From Blastococcus sp. TF02A-35 (lineage in GTDB: Bacteria; Actinomycetota; Actinomycetes; Mycobacteriales; Geodermatophilaceae): a stretch of 64,000 nucleotides of DNA. Below the pieces are notes generated by a model. It was not told the DNA's origin. It worked only from the letters and a program-made list of their open reading frames with translations, and made no database searches. Made by a program: the position numbers and the translations under genes. The stretch covers positions 30,415-94,414 of the forward strand of contig NZ_SPQP01000011.1 in assembly GCF_004571075.1 (NCBI RefSeq), in the 5' to 3' direction. Below, one piece after another: positions 25,815-34,331 of the stretch (its first letter is position 1; the number at the start of each line of letters is the position of its first letter).

Positions 25815-26258
25815 TCAGCCCGCGATGCCGCAGATGCGGGGGCCGTCCTCGTTCTGGACCCGCAGCTCGGTGGTGGTGCCGTCGTCCCAGCGGACGGCGA
25901 CGACCTGCACCGCGGCCCCCTCGACGGCGTCGTCGCGGACCTCGCCGATCTCCCCGCCGCCGGAGCCGAGGTAGGTGCCGGCGACCTCGTCGGGCTCGAG
26001 CCGGTCGCGTTCGTCCTGGCACAGCATCTGGTAGGCGGTGTCGGTGTCCCCGTCGGACATCGAGTCGACGAAGACCTGCGCCGCGCGCGTGGCCTGCTCC
26101 TGCGGCGAGCCCTTGAGCAGGTAGAGGAAGCCGACCATCGCGACGGCCAGGACCGTGATGCCCACGAGGCCCGCGACGATCCAGGTCCTCCCGCTGCGGG
26201 GGGTGCCCGTGTGCAGCGGTGCCGGGTCGTCGTCGTAGAGGAAGGGTCCCTGCGTCAT
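25815..26258 (-). CDS. single-span membrane protein with NTF2/DUF4878-like exterior domain
   Basis: A 147-residue protein. ATG 26258 overlaps the dusB stop (ATGA). A short cytoplasmic N-terminus, one membrane span (TWIVAGLVGITVLAVAMVGF, ~25-44), and an exterior domain of the small alpha+beta type that starts with ATRAAQVFVDSMSDGDTDTA and ends with strands EVAGTYL...VQVVAVRWDDGTTTELRVQ. This matches the pattern of DUF4878/SnoaL-like lipoprotein domains. Two Cys may form a disulphide. Translational coupling to dusB is clear; no function is known. Confidence 0.7.
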   Translation of the reverse strand: MTQGPFLYDDDPAPLHTGTPRSGRTWIVAGLVGITVLAVAMVGFLYLLKGSPQEQATRAAQVFVDSMSDGDTDTAYQMLCQDERDRLEPDEVAGTYLGSGGGEIGEVRDDAVEGAAVQVVAVRWDDGTTTELRVQNEDGPRICGIAG

Positions 26259-27415
26259 CCACCGCTCGTCTCGAGTTCGGCACCCACGGGGGGCCGGGGG
26301 TCGTCCCGGTCGTCGAGCCAGCCCTCCGGCAGCGCCACCGGGCGGGGCGTGCTGGTCCGTCCGCGCGGCGCACCGAGGACGGCGGTCGGGTACGGCTGGT
26401 CGGGGATGCCGGCCAGCAGCTCGGCCAGCTCGTCGAGGCTGCTCACCATCGCCAGCGCCCGGCGGACGTCGCCGCCCACGCTGAAGCCCTTGAGGTACCA
26501 GGCGACGTGCTTGCGGAAGTCGCTGCAGCCGTGCTGCTCGCCGTGCTCCTCGGCCAGCAGCTGCGCGTGCCGGTGCATGACCGCGGCGACCTCGCGGAAG
26601 GTGGGCAGCGCGCGCCGGGTCTCCCCCGCGAACGCTGCGGCGAGGTCGCCGAACAGCCACGGCCGCCCCAGGCAACCCCGGCCGATGACGACGCCGGCGC
26701 ACCCGGTCTCGGCGACCATGCGCAGCGCGTCGTCGGCCTCCCAGATGTCGCCGTTGCCGAGCACCGGGATGTCGACGGCCTCGACCAGGCGGGCGATGGG
26801 CCCCCAGTTCGCGGTGCCGCTGTAGAGCTGGTCGGCGGTGCGCCCGTGCAGGGTGATCGCCGCGGCGCCCTCGTCCTGCGCGACCCGGCCGGCGTCGAGG
26901 TAGGTCACGTGGTCGGCGTCGATGCCGATGCGGGTCTTGATGGTGACCGGCACGTCCTTCGCCGCGCGCACCGCCTCGCGGACGATGTCGCGCAGCAGGA
27001 CCCGGTGCCAGGGCAGGGCCGAGCCGCCGCCCTTGCGGGTCACCTTGGGCACCGGGCAGCCGAAGTTCAGGTCGATGTGCGCGGGGCGGGTGCCGGCGAC
27101 GCCCTCGTCGACCAGCATCCCGACCGCCCGGCCGACGGTGGCCGGGTCGACGCCGTACAGCTGGACCGAGAACGCGTCCTTCTCGTCGGTCGTCGCGCGG
27201 ATCATCCGCAGCGTCTTCTCGTTGCGCTCCACCAGCGCCCGCGTGGTGATCATCTCGCAGACGTAGAGGCCCGCCCCGAACTCGCGGCACAGCGTGCGGA
27301 ACGCCGGGTTGGTGATGCCGGCCATCGGCGCGAGCACCACCGCGGGGTCCACCGTGAGCCCGCCGAGCCGCAGCGGCGGGAGTGCCGTCGTCGTCGGCTC
27401 GAGCGTGCTGGTCAC
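26255..27415 (-). CDS. dusB: tRNA-dihydrouridine synthase
   Basis: A 386-residue FMN enzyme that reduces uridines in the tRNA D loop. The TIM-barrel Dus domain starts VVLAPMAGITNPAFRTLCRE. Other hallmarks are GADQLYSG-type segment LHGRTADQLYSGTANW, NFGCPVPKVTRKGGGSAL (catalytic Cys in GCP), and the FMN phosphate site CAGVVIGRGCLGRPWLF. It begins with GTG 27415. The family in actinobacteria is annotated DusB; the exact tRNA position is not deducible. It is in an operon with the small membrane protein that follows. Confidence 0.95.
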   Translation of the reverse strand: MTSTLEPTTTALPPLRLGGLTVDPAVVLAPMAGITNPAFRTLCREFGAGLYVCEMITTRALVERNEKTLRMIRATTDEKDAFSVQLYGVDPATVGRAVGMLVDEGVAGTRPAHIDLNFGCPVPKVTRKGGGSALPWHRVLLRDIVREAVRAAKDVPVTIKTRIGIDADHVTYLDAGRVAQDEGAAAITLHGRTADQLYSGTANWGPIARLVEAVDIPVLGNGDIWEADDALRMVAETGCAGVVIGRGCLGRPWLFGDLAAAFAGETRRALPTFREVAAVMHRHAQLLAEEHGEQHGCSDFRKHVAWYLKGFSVGGDVRRALAMVSSLDELAELLAGIPDQPYPTAVLGAPRGRTSTPRPVALPEGWLDDRDDPRPPVGAELETSGG

Positions 27416-27513
27416 GGCACCCAGGGTAGGCGGCGACGCCGGTCACCCTCGCCGCCCGGCCGGGTGAGCCGGGGGCCGGGTCGACCCACCTCACCGTCGG
27501 TGGGCCCGCGCCA

Positions 27514-27555
27514 CAGCGCGGGTCGACGGTCGGCGGCGCGACTCGACCCGCGCTG
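27514..27555. promoter_or_regulatory. 13-bp perfect inverted repeat between dusB and the AbiEi-like gene
   Basis: CAGCGCGGGTCGA (27514-27526) and TCGACCCGCGCTG (27543-27555) are separated by 16 bases, 77 bases upstream of the GTG at 27632. AbiEi-type antitoxins autoregulate through inverted repeats, so this may be an operator. It could also be a hairpin. Confidence 0.4.
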
Positions 27556-27631
27556 CGTCCCCAGCGAGCAGCTCGTCCACAGATGGAGCCGGTCTCGGCG
27601 CCGGCGCCGGCAGCGGCACGACGGTCGTTCC

Positions 27632-28708
27632 GTGGCCACTCCCCTGCACGTCCCGCTCGCCGTCGACGAGCCCGCCCGCCGGCGCCTCGGCATCTTCACC
27701 ACCGCCGACCTCGCCCGTCGAGGCGTGACCGAACGAGAAGTCCGGACGGCGACCCGTACGGGCGCGTGGGTGCGGCTGCGCACGGGTGTGTTCGTCAGCG
27801 CCGGTGACCTCGCCGAGGTCGAGCGCTCCGACCGTCGGCCGGGGCTGGAGGCCCTCGCCGTCATGGCCGGCCTCGCCCGTCCGTCCGCCGTCCTCAGCAG
27901 GGACACCGCGGCCTGGGTGTGGGGCCTCCCCCGGCCGCGCACCACCGCTCCGGTCGGCGTGCACCTGACCGATCCGCACACGTGGCGCCGCGGGCGTGGC
28001 TGGCTGATGACCCGTGCCGCGCTGCCCGACGACGAGGTCACCCTGCGGGGCGCCTACCGGGTGACGGCGGCGGCCCGCACGCTGGTCGACGTCGCCCGGA
28101 CGTGGCCGGAGGTCCACGCCGTCGCCGCCGTCGACGCCGCCTTGCTGCGCGGCCTGACGACGCGGGACGAGATGCGCCGCGTCCTCGCCCGCCAGGTGAA
28201 CGTGCCAGGGATCCCACGCGCCGTCCGCGCCGTGGACCTCGCCGACGGCCGGGCCGAGTCGTGGCTGGAGACGTGCGGGCGGGTGACGTTCGCCGCGCTC
28301 GGCCTCCCGCCCTTCGTCCCGCAGGTGGAGCTGTGGGTCGCGGGAACGCTGCTCAAGGTCGTCGACGGCTGGTACCCCGAGGCCGCGCTGGCCGTGGAGT
28401 TCGACGGGCGGGTCAAGTACCGGCGTCCGCGCTTCGGTCGCTCCCCGGAGCAGGAGCTGTGGGAGGAGAAGCGCCGGGAGGACCTGCTCCGTTCGACCGG
28501 GGTCCGGTTCCTCCGGGTCGGCTACGAGGACCTCGCCGGGGGGCGCCGTGAGCTGGACCGGGCAGCACGGCGGCTGCTCGCCGCACCCGGCCCCGAGGTA
28601 CCCGACGTCCGGGCCGTTCCGCGAGCGGAGGGTCGCTCCCGGGTGGGCGAGGCCGGGGACGACGGATGGCTGGCCCGGGTGGACGACGGCGTCGGCCGAC
28701 CGGGTTGA
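27632..28708 (+). CDS. AbiEi-antitoxin-like wHTH protein with DUF559/Vsr-like C-terminal domain
   Basis: A 358-residue protein from GTG 27632. The N-terminal ~80 residues match the AbiEi_4-type antitoxin domain (GIFTTADLARRGVTEREVRT, AWVRLRTGVFVSAGDL). A middle region (RVTAAARTLVDVARTWPEVH, VAAVDAALLRGLTTRDEM) is typical of this group. The C-terminal ~100 residues resemble the Vsr/DUF559 endonuclease-like fold: LAVEFDGRVKYRR with Glu-Phe-Asp, then EKRREDLLRSTGVRFLRVGY. This architecture is very common and multicopy in actinobacteria and usually lacks the AbiEii toxin, as here. Function is unproven; a nuclease or regulatory role is inferred. Confidence 0.75.
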   Translation: MATPLHVPLAVDEPARRRLGIFTTADLARRGVTEREVRTATRTGAWVRLRTGVFVSAGDLAEVERSDRRPGLEALAVMAGLARPSAVLSRDTAAWVWGLPRPRTTAPVGVHLTDPHTWRRGRGWLMTRAALPDDEVTLRGAYRVTAAARTLVDVARTWPEVHAVAAVDAALLRGLTTRDEMRRVLARQVNVPGIPRAVRAVDLADGRAESWLETCGRVTFAALGLPPFVPQVELWVAGTLLKVVDGWYPEAALAVEFDGRVKYRRPRFGRSPEQELWEEKRREDLLRSTGVRFLRVGYEDLAGGRRELDRAARRLLAAPGPEVPDVRAVPRAEGRSRVGEAGDDGWLARVDDGVGRPG

Positions 28709-28801
28709 CCCACCTTGGCGTCCCCTGACCGGAGCTGTGGCCCGGGGCACCGGTCGGCCGTGCGGGTCACCCCGGCGCACGGCCGACCGGCGGTCCGAGG
28801 A

Positions 28802-30253
28802 TCAGAACGGGTAGACGCGGGGCTCCACCTGCATGCTGATCCACCGCAGCTCGGTGAAGGCGTCGATGCCGGCCTGGCCGCCGAAGCGCCCGTACCCGCT
28901 GTCCTTCACGCCGCCGAAGGGCATCTGCGCCTCGTCGTGCACCGTCGGCGCGTTGATGTGGCAGATGCCGGACTCGATGCGGCGGGCCACCTGGAAGCCG
29001 CGCGCGGCGTCCTTGGTGAAGACCGCGGCGGAGAGCCCGTAGGCGCTGTCGTTGGCCTTGGCGACGGCCTCGGCCTCGCTGCTCACGCGGGTCACGGTGA
29101 CGGCCGGGCCGAAGATCTCCTCGTGGAAGATCTCCATGTCCGGGGTCACGTGGTCCAGCACCACGCCGGGCATGATCGTGCCGTTCGGCTCGCCGGTGGT
29201 GAGCACCTTCGCGCCCTTGGCGACGGCGTCGTCGACCAGCCGCTGGATGTGGTCCACGGTGCTCTGGCCGATGACCGAGCCCAGGACGACGTCCCCCTCG
29301 CGCGGGTCACCGACGGGCAGCGACTCCACCCGGGCCACGAGCTTGGCGACGAACTCGTCGGCGATGGACTCGTCCACGATGATCTTGTCGGTCGACATGC
29401 AGACGTGGCCCTGGTTCACGAAGCCACCGAAGGTCGCGCCCTGGACGGCGGCGTCGATGTCGGCGTCGTCGAGGACGAGCAGCGGGTTCTTGCCGCCGAG
29501 CTCCAGGACCGCGGGCACCAGGTGCCGGGCGCAGACCTCGCCGATGATCCGGCCGACCCGGGTGGAGCCGGTGAAGTTCAGCCGGCGGACGGCCGGGTGG
29601 GCCACCATCGCCTCGGTCACGTCGGCGGCGTCCTCGGGGGCCACGGTGATGACGTTGACGACGCCCTCGGGGAAGCCGGCCTCCAGCAGGATCTCGCCCA
29701 GCAGCATGTGCGTGGCCGGCGAGAGCTCGGAGCACTTGAGGACGACGGTGTTGCCGGCCGCGAGCGGGAAGGCGACCGCCCGGGTCGAGAGGATGACCGG
29801 CGCGTTCCACGGCGCCATGCCGACCACGACGCCGGCGGGCTGGCGGACACCCATGCTCAGGCTGCCGGGGATGTCCGACGGGATGACCTGACCGCCCACC
29901 GAGGTGGTCAGGCCGGCGGCCTCGCGGAGGATGCCCGCGGCGAGGTGGACGTTGAAGTGGCCCCACCCGGCGGTGGCGCCGCACTCGGCGGCCATCCGCT
30001 CGACGAAGCGGTCGGTCCCGGCCTCGAGCAGGTCGGCGGCCTTGAGCAGGAGCATGCGCCGGGTGCTGGGCGTGGTGGCGGCCCAGCCCTCGAACGCGGC
30101 GGCGGCGGCCTCCACGGCGCGGACCGCGTCCTCGACGCCGGCGGCCGGGGACCTCGTCACCACCTCGCCGGAGACGGGGTTGGCGCGGTCGAAGGTCCGT
30201 CCGCTCGCGGCGGACGACGGCTCACTGCCGATGAGCAGGCTGGTCTCGAACAC
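28802..30253 (-). CDS. NAD(P)-dependent aldehyde dehydrogenase (aromatic-aldehyde type)
   Basis: A 483-residue ALDH from GTG 30253, with AGGAG 8 bases upstream. All active-site residues are present: Asn150 in APWNAP, Lys173 in VLKCSE, Glu251 in VLELGGKNP, Cys285 in NQGHVCMSTD. The length and the VYPF C-terminus suit the vanillin/salicylaldehyde/benzaldehyde dehydrogenase group. It follows the ABC importer genes on the same strand but is separated by a strong hairpin (30306-30344), so it has partly independent expression. It probably oxidises an aldehyde derived from the imported substrate. Confidence 0.9.
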   Translation of the reverse strand: MFETSLLIGSEPSSAASGRTFDRANPVSGEVVTRSPAAGVEDAVRAVEAAAAAFEGWAATTPSTRRMLLLKAADLLEAGTDRFVERMAAECGATAGWGHFNVHLAAGILREAAGLTTSVGGQVIPSDIPGSLSMGVRQPAGVVVGMAPWNAPVILSTRAVAFPLAAGNTVVLKCSELSPATHMLLGEILLEAGFPEGVVNVITVAPEDAADVTEAMVAHPAVRRLNFTGSTRVGRIIGEVCARHLVPAVLELGGKNPLLVLDDADIDAAVQGATFGGFVNQGHVCMSTDKIIVDESIADEFVAKLVARVESLPVGDPREGDVVLGSVIGQSTVDHIQRLVDDAVAKGAKVLTTGEPNGTIMPGVVLDHVTPDMEIFHEEIFGPAVTVTRVSSEAEAVAKANDSAYGLSAAVFTKDAARGFQVARRIESGICHINAPTVHDEAQMPFGGVKDSGYGRFGGQAGIDAFTELRWISMQVEPRVYPF

Positions 30254-30305
30254 TGGTGCACTCCTGGAGCTGGGTCGGTACGGGTGGAGCGGGCCCCGAC
30301 GGCGG

Positions 30306-30344
30306 ACCGCCGGCCGACGACGGGTCGCGTCGTCGGCCGGCGGT
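30306..30344 (-). terminator. strong hairpin between the ABC ATPase and aldehyde dehydrogenase genes
   Basis: A 16-bp perfect stem (30306-30321 with 30329-30344, ACCGCCGGCCGACGAC) with a 7-base loop. Flanking GGGCCCC/GGGGCCC bases can extend the structure. It ends or attenuates the ABC operon. Confidence 0.75.
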
Positions 30345-30370
30345 GGCCGGGTGGGGCCCGCGGTGGGACG

Positions 30371-31903
30371 TCAGGCGGTCGCGACGGAACCGGTGTTCAT
30401 CGCGGCGAGGATCTCGTGCTGTCGGAGGGTTTCCCCCGCCAGCTCGGCGCACACGCGGCCGTGGTGGAGGACGAACACGCGGTCGCAGAGCGTCGCGAGC
30501 TCGTCGAGGTCGGTGGAGCAGAGGAGGACGACGGCGCCGGCCTCGGCGACGGAGCGCACGAGGCCGTGCATCTCCGCCTTCGCGCCGATGTCCACGCCGC
30601 GGGTCGGGTCGTCGAGCAGGAGGACCGACGGCTGCGTCTGCAGCCACTTCATCAGCACGACCTTCTGCTGGTTGCCGCCGGACAGCAGGCCCGCGCTCTT
30701 GTCGAGCGAGGAGGTGCGCAGGTTGACCCGGCCGGCGTGCTCGCCGGCCCGCCGGCGGAGCGCCCCCTTGCGGACCAGCAGCCCGTCCCGCGCGAGGGCG
30801 ACCGAGCGGACCTGGCCGGCGTTGTCCCAGATCGGCTTGTCCAGCATCAGGCCCAGCCGCCGGCGGTCGCCGGTCACCAGCGCCACGCCGCGCGCGATGG
30901 CGGCGCGCAGGCCCTTGGGGGCCGGCGAGCCGTCGGGCAGCAGGACCTGCCCGGACGAGGGCTGGCGCAGACCGGCCACGAGCTCGAGGACCACCTGGTG
31001 GCCGGCCCCGGCCACCCCGGCCATCCCCACGACCTCGCCGGGGGCGGCGGTGAGCGAGACGCCCTCCAGCCGGTCCTCGACGGAGACGTCCTGGACCCGC
31101 AGCACGCCGCTGCCGTCGGGGGCGCCGACGGTCCCGCTGAGGTCCACGGTCGCCTCGGGGCGGGTCTCGGCGAGCTCGGCGTGCCGCTCCCCCAGCATCG
31201 ACTCCACGATCTTGGGGATGGTGAGGCCGGCCAGCGGTGCGGCGTCGAGCACCGTGCGCCCGTCCCGCAGGATCGTGACCTCGTCGCAGAGCGCCATGAC
31301 CTCCTCCAGGATGTGCGACACGAAGACGACGGCCACCTGCCGGTCCCGCAGCACGCGCAGGATGTCCAGCAGGACCTCCGCCGTCTTCGAGTCCAGCGCC
31401 GAGGTCGGCTCGTCGAGGATCAGCACCCGCGGGTCGGTGACCAGGGCCTTGGCGACCTCGAGGAGCTGGCGCTGGGCCAGCGAGAGGTCACCCACGCGGT
31501 CCTTGAGGGACACGCGCAGGCCCAGCTGGTCGAGGATCGGCCGGGCGAGCGCAGCCATGCGCCGGCGGTCCACGAACGGTCCCCGGCGGGGCTCGCGCAT
31601 CGGGAACATGTTGCTGAGGACGTCGAGGTCCGGGAAGAGGCTGAGCTCCTGGGAGACGACGGCGACGCCGTGCCGGGCGGCGTCGGCCGTGTCGGAGAAG
31701 GAGACGTCGGACCCCTCGAGGCGCAGCACGCCGGCATCGGGGCGCACCGCACCGGTGATGATCTTCACCAGCGTCGACTTGCCCGCACCGTTCTCCCCCA
31801 GCAGGGCGTGCACGGTGCCCGGGCGGACCCGGAGCCCCGCGTCGGCCAGTGCGGTGACGCCGCCGTAGGTCTTGCGCACGTGCTGCGCCTCGAGGGCGAA
31901 CAT
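30371..31903 (-). CDS. ribose-type ABC transporter, double ATPase subunit
   Basis: A 510-residue RbsA/MglA-like ATPase with two ABC domains. The first has Walker A GENGAGKST, signature LSLAQRQLLEVAKAL and Walker B LILDEPTSALD. The second has a degenerate Walker A (GMAGVAGAGHQVVLELVAG), signature LSGGNQQKVVLMKWL and Walker B LLLDDPTRGVDIG; this asymmetry is normal for the family. ATG 31903 overlaps the binding-protein stop by one base. With 31903-32994 and 33093-34145 it forms a complete CUT2-type importer. CUT2 systems usually carry sugars, but the catabolic neighbours suggest another small substrate; that is inference. Confidence 0.9.
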   Translation of the reverse strand: MFALEAQHVRKTYGGVTALADAGLRVRPGTVHALLGENGAGKSTLVKIITGAVRPDAGVLRLEGSDVSFSDTADAARHGVAVVSQELSLFPDLDVLSNMFPMREPRRGPFVDRRRMAALARPILDQLGLRVSLKDRVGDLSLAQRQLLEVAKALVTDPRVLILDEPTSALDSKTAEVLLDILRVLRDRQVAVVFVSHILEEVMALCDEVTILRDGRTVLDAAPLAGLTIPKIVESMLGERHAELAETRPEATVDLSGTVGAPDGSGVLRVQDVSVEDRLEGVSLTAAPGEVVGMAGVAGAGHQVVLELVAGLRQPSSGQVLLPDGSPAPKGLRAAIARGVALVTGDRRRLGLMLDKPIWDNAGQVRSVALARDGLLVRKGALRRRAGEHAGRVNLRTSSLDKSAGLLSGGNQQKVVLMKWLQTQPSVLLLDDPTRGVDIGAKAEMHGLVRSVAEAGAVVLLCSTDLDELATLCDRVFVLHHGRVCAELAGETLRQHEILAAMNTGSVATA

Positions 31904-32994
31904 CAGTTCTCCAGCTCGGTGATGTAGTCGTCGATGTTGGCGAACTGCTCCTCGGCGACGTCCTTGAACCAGGCCGCGCGCGAGTCCTCGTCCTTCTGGC
32001 GGGCGATGATCTCGTCGACGTTGTCGGCGGTCACGAGCAGCTCACCCGGGTTCCACCAGCCGGTGGGGAGCTCCTCGCCCTCCTGGGCGTTGAGGGCCAG
32101 CAGGCGCAGGCCGATGTATCCCTTCAGCCAGTGCTCCGGCGAGGAGATGGCGAACAGGTGGCCGTTCTTCAGGCCCTCCAGCGCCGCCGGGTCCAGGTCG
32201 CAGGCGCCGGCGAGCCAGGTGGCGTTCGTGCTCTCGTGCAGGCGGGCCAGCGAGACGGAGTCCTGCGCGCCGGCACCGAGGTACGCCACGGCGTCCGGGT
32301 GGGCCTTGAGCAGGTTGTTCCAGGCGTTGAAGTTCTCGGTCGGCTCGTTCGCCGTGGCCAGCGGGCCGACGATCTCCAGGTCGGGGCGCTCGGTCTCGAG
32401 CAGCTCCTTCATGCCGGCGAGGCGCTCCTCGATGGTCGGCAGGCCCGGGATGGCGTTGCCCAGGACGACCTTGCCGCCCTGGCCCTCCGGCAGCTGCTTG
32501 ATGAGCTCCTCGGCGAGGATGCGGCCGACGTTCTCGTTGCTGTTGCCGACGAAGAACTCGACCCCGCTGCCCTCCGGCGGCGCGGTGTCGATCGACACGA
32601 TCGGGATGTCGTTGTCGGTGGCCTGGCCCAGCGGGCGGGTGAACAGGTCCGGGGTCAGCGTCTCGAAGAGGATGCCGTCCTTGGAGGTCTGCATCGCCGA
32701 CTGGAACATCTGCACCTGCTGCGGTCCGTTGACGCCGGCCGGCGCGGACTCGCTGTAGTTGACGCCCTCGCGCTCACCGGCCGCGGCCTTGGCGCCCAGG
32801 GCCATCTCCTGCATCGCGTTGATGGTGGAGGTGGCGTAGACGAACGAGAGGTCGACCTCCTTGGTCGAGCTGCCCGAGCCGGAGTCACCGCCGTCCGAGC
32901 CGCAGGCCGCGGTCAGGGCCAGCGTGGACGTGATCGCGAGCGCGGCGACCGCGTTGCGCCGCCGCGACGGTGCGGCGTTGGTGAGGGATCGCAT
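31903..32994 (-). CDS. ribose-type ABC transporter, substrate-binding lipoprotein
   Basis: A 363-residue binding protein. The signal peptide is RNAVAALAITSTLALTAACG with lipobox Cys near 31, then a Gly/Ser/Asp linker. Two periplasmic-binding domains follow (DLSFVYATSTINAMQEMALG, IPIVSIDTAPPEGSGVEFFV, HPDAVAYLGAGAQDSVSLAR) in the PBP1/RbsB pattern. Polar, aromatic and acidic pocket residues do not allow the ligand to be named. It is the middle gene of the importer operon, 98 bases after the permease gene and overlapping the ATPase gene. Confidence 0.9.
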   Translation of the reverse strand: MRSLTNAAPSRRRNAVAALAITSTLALTAACGSDGGDSGSGSSTKEVDLSFVYATSTINAMQEMALGAKAAAGEREGVNYSESAPAGVNGPQQVQMFQSAMQTSKDGILFETLTPDLFTRPLGQATDNDIPIVSIDTAPPEGSGVEFFVGNSNENVGRILAEELIKQLPEGQGGKVVLGNAIPGLPTIEERLAGMKELLETERPDLEIVGPLATANEPTENFNAWNNLLKAHPDAVAYLGAGAQDSVSLARLHESTNATWLAGACDLDPAALEGLKNGHLFAISSPEHWLKGYIGLRLLALNAQEGEELPTGWWNPGELLVTADNVDEIIARQKDEDSRAAWFKDVAEEQFANIDDYITELEN

Positions 32995-33092
32995 GGGTCC
33001 TTCTCTCTGTGGGCGGGTAGGGCGGAGCGCGGCGCGCCGGGAACCGGCGGACCGTGGTGCGGGGTGGTGCGGTCAGGGAGGAGCGGCGGCGG

Positions 33093-34145
33093 TCAGAGAC
33101 CGGCCGCGGCGGCGCGCGCCTCGCGCCGGCGCCGCAGGAGGCTGTCGATGCCCACGGCGATGAGGATGACGGCGCCGGTGGCGAACGAGCTCCAGTTCAC
33201 CGGGATGTTGAAGTAGACGAGCCCGCTGGTGACGACGCTGAGCAGGACCGCGCCCAGCATGGCGCCGACGACCGTGGCGCTGCCGCCGCGCAGCTGGGTC
33301 CCGCCGATGACCGCGGCGGCGATGGCGAGCAGCTCGAAGCCGCTGCCGATGTTGGGGTCGCCGGACCCGAAGAAGGCCAGGCCGAGCATCCCGGCGAGAC
33401 CGGCCAGGCCGCCCATGAGCATGAGCGCCTGGATGCGCACGCGGGCGACCGAGATGCCGGAGAACGCGGCTGCGTCCGGGTTGGAGCCGATCGAGCGGAT
33501 CCGGTAGCCGAACGGGGTGGTGCGCAGGACGAAGGTCAGGACGATCGCGACCACCACGAGCACGAGCACGCTCACCGGGATGCCGAGGACCCGGCCACCG
33601 AAGATGTCGAAGAACGCGTGGTCCAGCGGCAGCCCGACGACCTGCTGGCCGTTGCTCAGGGCCAGCGAGAGGCCGCGGAACATCGACAGGGTGGCCAGCG
33701 TCGCCACGATGGCCGGGATCCGGAACACCTGCACGATCAGCGCGTTCGCCAGGCCGAGGAGGGCGCCCAGGACGACGCCGGCGACCACGGCGACCCAGGG
33801 GTTCCAGCCGTCCCGCATGAGGATCGCCGAGCAGATGAGCGTGAGCCCGAAGATCGCCCCGACGGACAGGTCGATCTCGCGCATCGCCAGCAGGAAGGCG
33901 ACACCGGCGGCGAGGATCGCCACGTAGACCGACTGCTGCAGGACGTCGCGCAGCTGCCGCGGGTCCAGGAAGTCGGGGTGGATGGCCCCGATGACCAGGA
34001 TCAGCGCGACGGTGGCGACGAGGACGCTCGCCGACTCCATGCCGAAGGCGCGCTTGACGACGCCCAGGGGGCCGCCGCCGTTCGTGGTCGCGCCCGCGGC
34101 GGGTTCGACGTCCGGTCGCGGCGCGTCGGTGGTGCTGCTCGTCAC
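33093..34145 (-). CDS. ribose-type ABC transporter, permease
   Basis: A 350-residue RbsC-like permease with about ten hydrophobic spans. Family landmarks are REIDLSVGAIFGLTLICSAI after span 3, LGALLGLANALIVQVFRIPA, the coupling segment FRGLSLALSNGQQVVGLP, and GFELLAIAAAVIGGTQLRGG near the C-terminus. The first ~35 residues are a disordered cytoplasmic tail. It is the first gene of the permease-binding protein-ATPase operon. The upstream 186 bases contain an inverted repeat (34288-34328) that may bind the IclR regulator. Confidence 0.9.
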   Translation of the reverse strand: MTSSTTDAPRPDVEPAAGATTNGGGPLGVVKRAFGMESASVLVATVALILVIGAIHPDFLDPRQLRDVLQQSVYVAILAAGVAFLLAMREIDLSVGAIFGLTLICSAILMRDGWNPWVAVVAGVVLGALLGLANALIVQVFRIPAIVATLATLSMFRGLSLALSNGQQVVGLPLDHAFFDIFGGRVLGIPVSVLVLVVVAIVLTFVLRTTPFGYRIRSIGSNPDAAAFSGISVARVRIQALMLMGGLAGLAGMLGLAFFGSGDPNIGSGFELLAIAAAVIGGTQLRGGSATVVGAMLGAVLLSVVTSGLVYFNIPVNWSSFATGAVILIAVGIDSLLRRRREARAAAAGL

Positions 34146-34287
34146 CTGGGTGCTCCTGAGTCATCGCGCGGTCGAGCCCTCGAGCCGCGTGCGGGGTGTC
34201 CGATCGCCGCACGGACGCGGCGGCTGGTCAGCCCCGTCGCGTGAAGCGGGGGAACCGTATGAGGGGGGTCACAGGGCGGACAAGCAG

Positions 34288-34328
34288 GTGTTCGGCTCTT
34301 CGGGACGCCAAATCACTGGCCCGAACAC
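34288..34328. promoter_or_regulatory. inverted repeat between permease and IclR genes
   Basis: GTGTTCGG (34288-34295) and CCGAACAC (34321-34328) are separated by 25 bases. A related palindrome GTTCGAAC occurs at 35185-35192 upstream of the IclR gene and the second aldehyde dehydrogenase. These may be operators of the IclR regulator. Confidence 0.35.
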
Positions 34329-34331
34329 TGG

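Noticed and set aside
28715..31927. 1070-codon open frame on the plus strand
   Set aside because: Antisense shadow of the aldehyde dehydrogenase and ABC ATPase genes; no start or motif.
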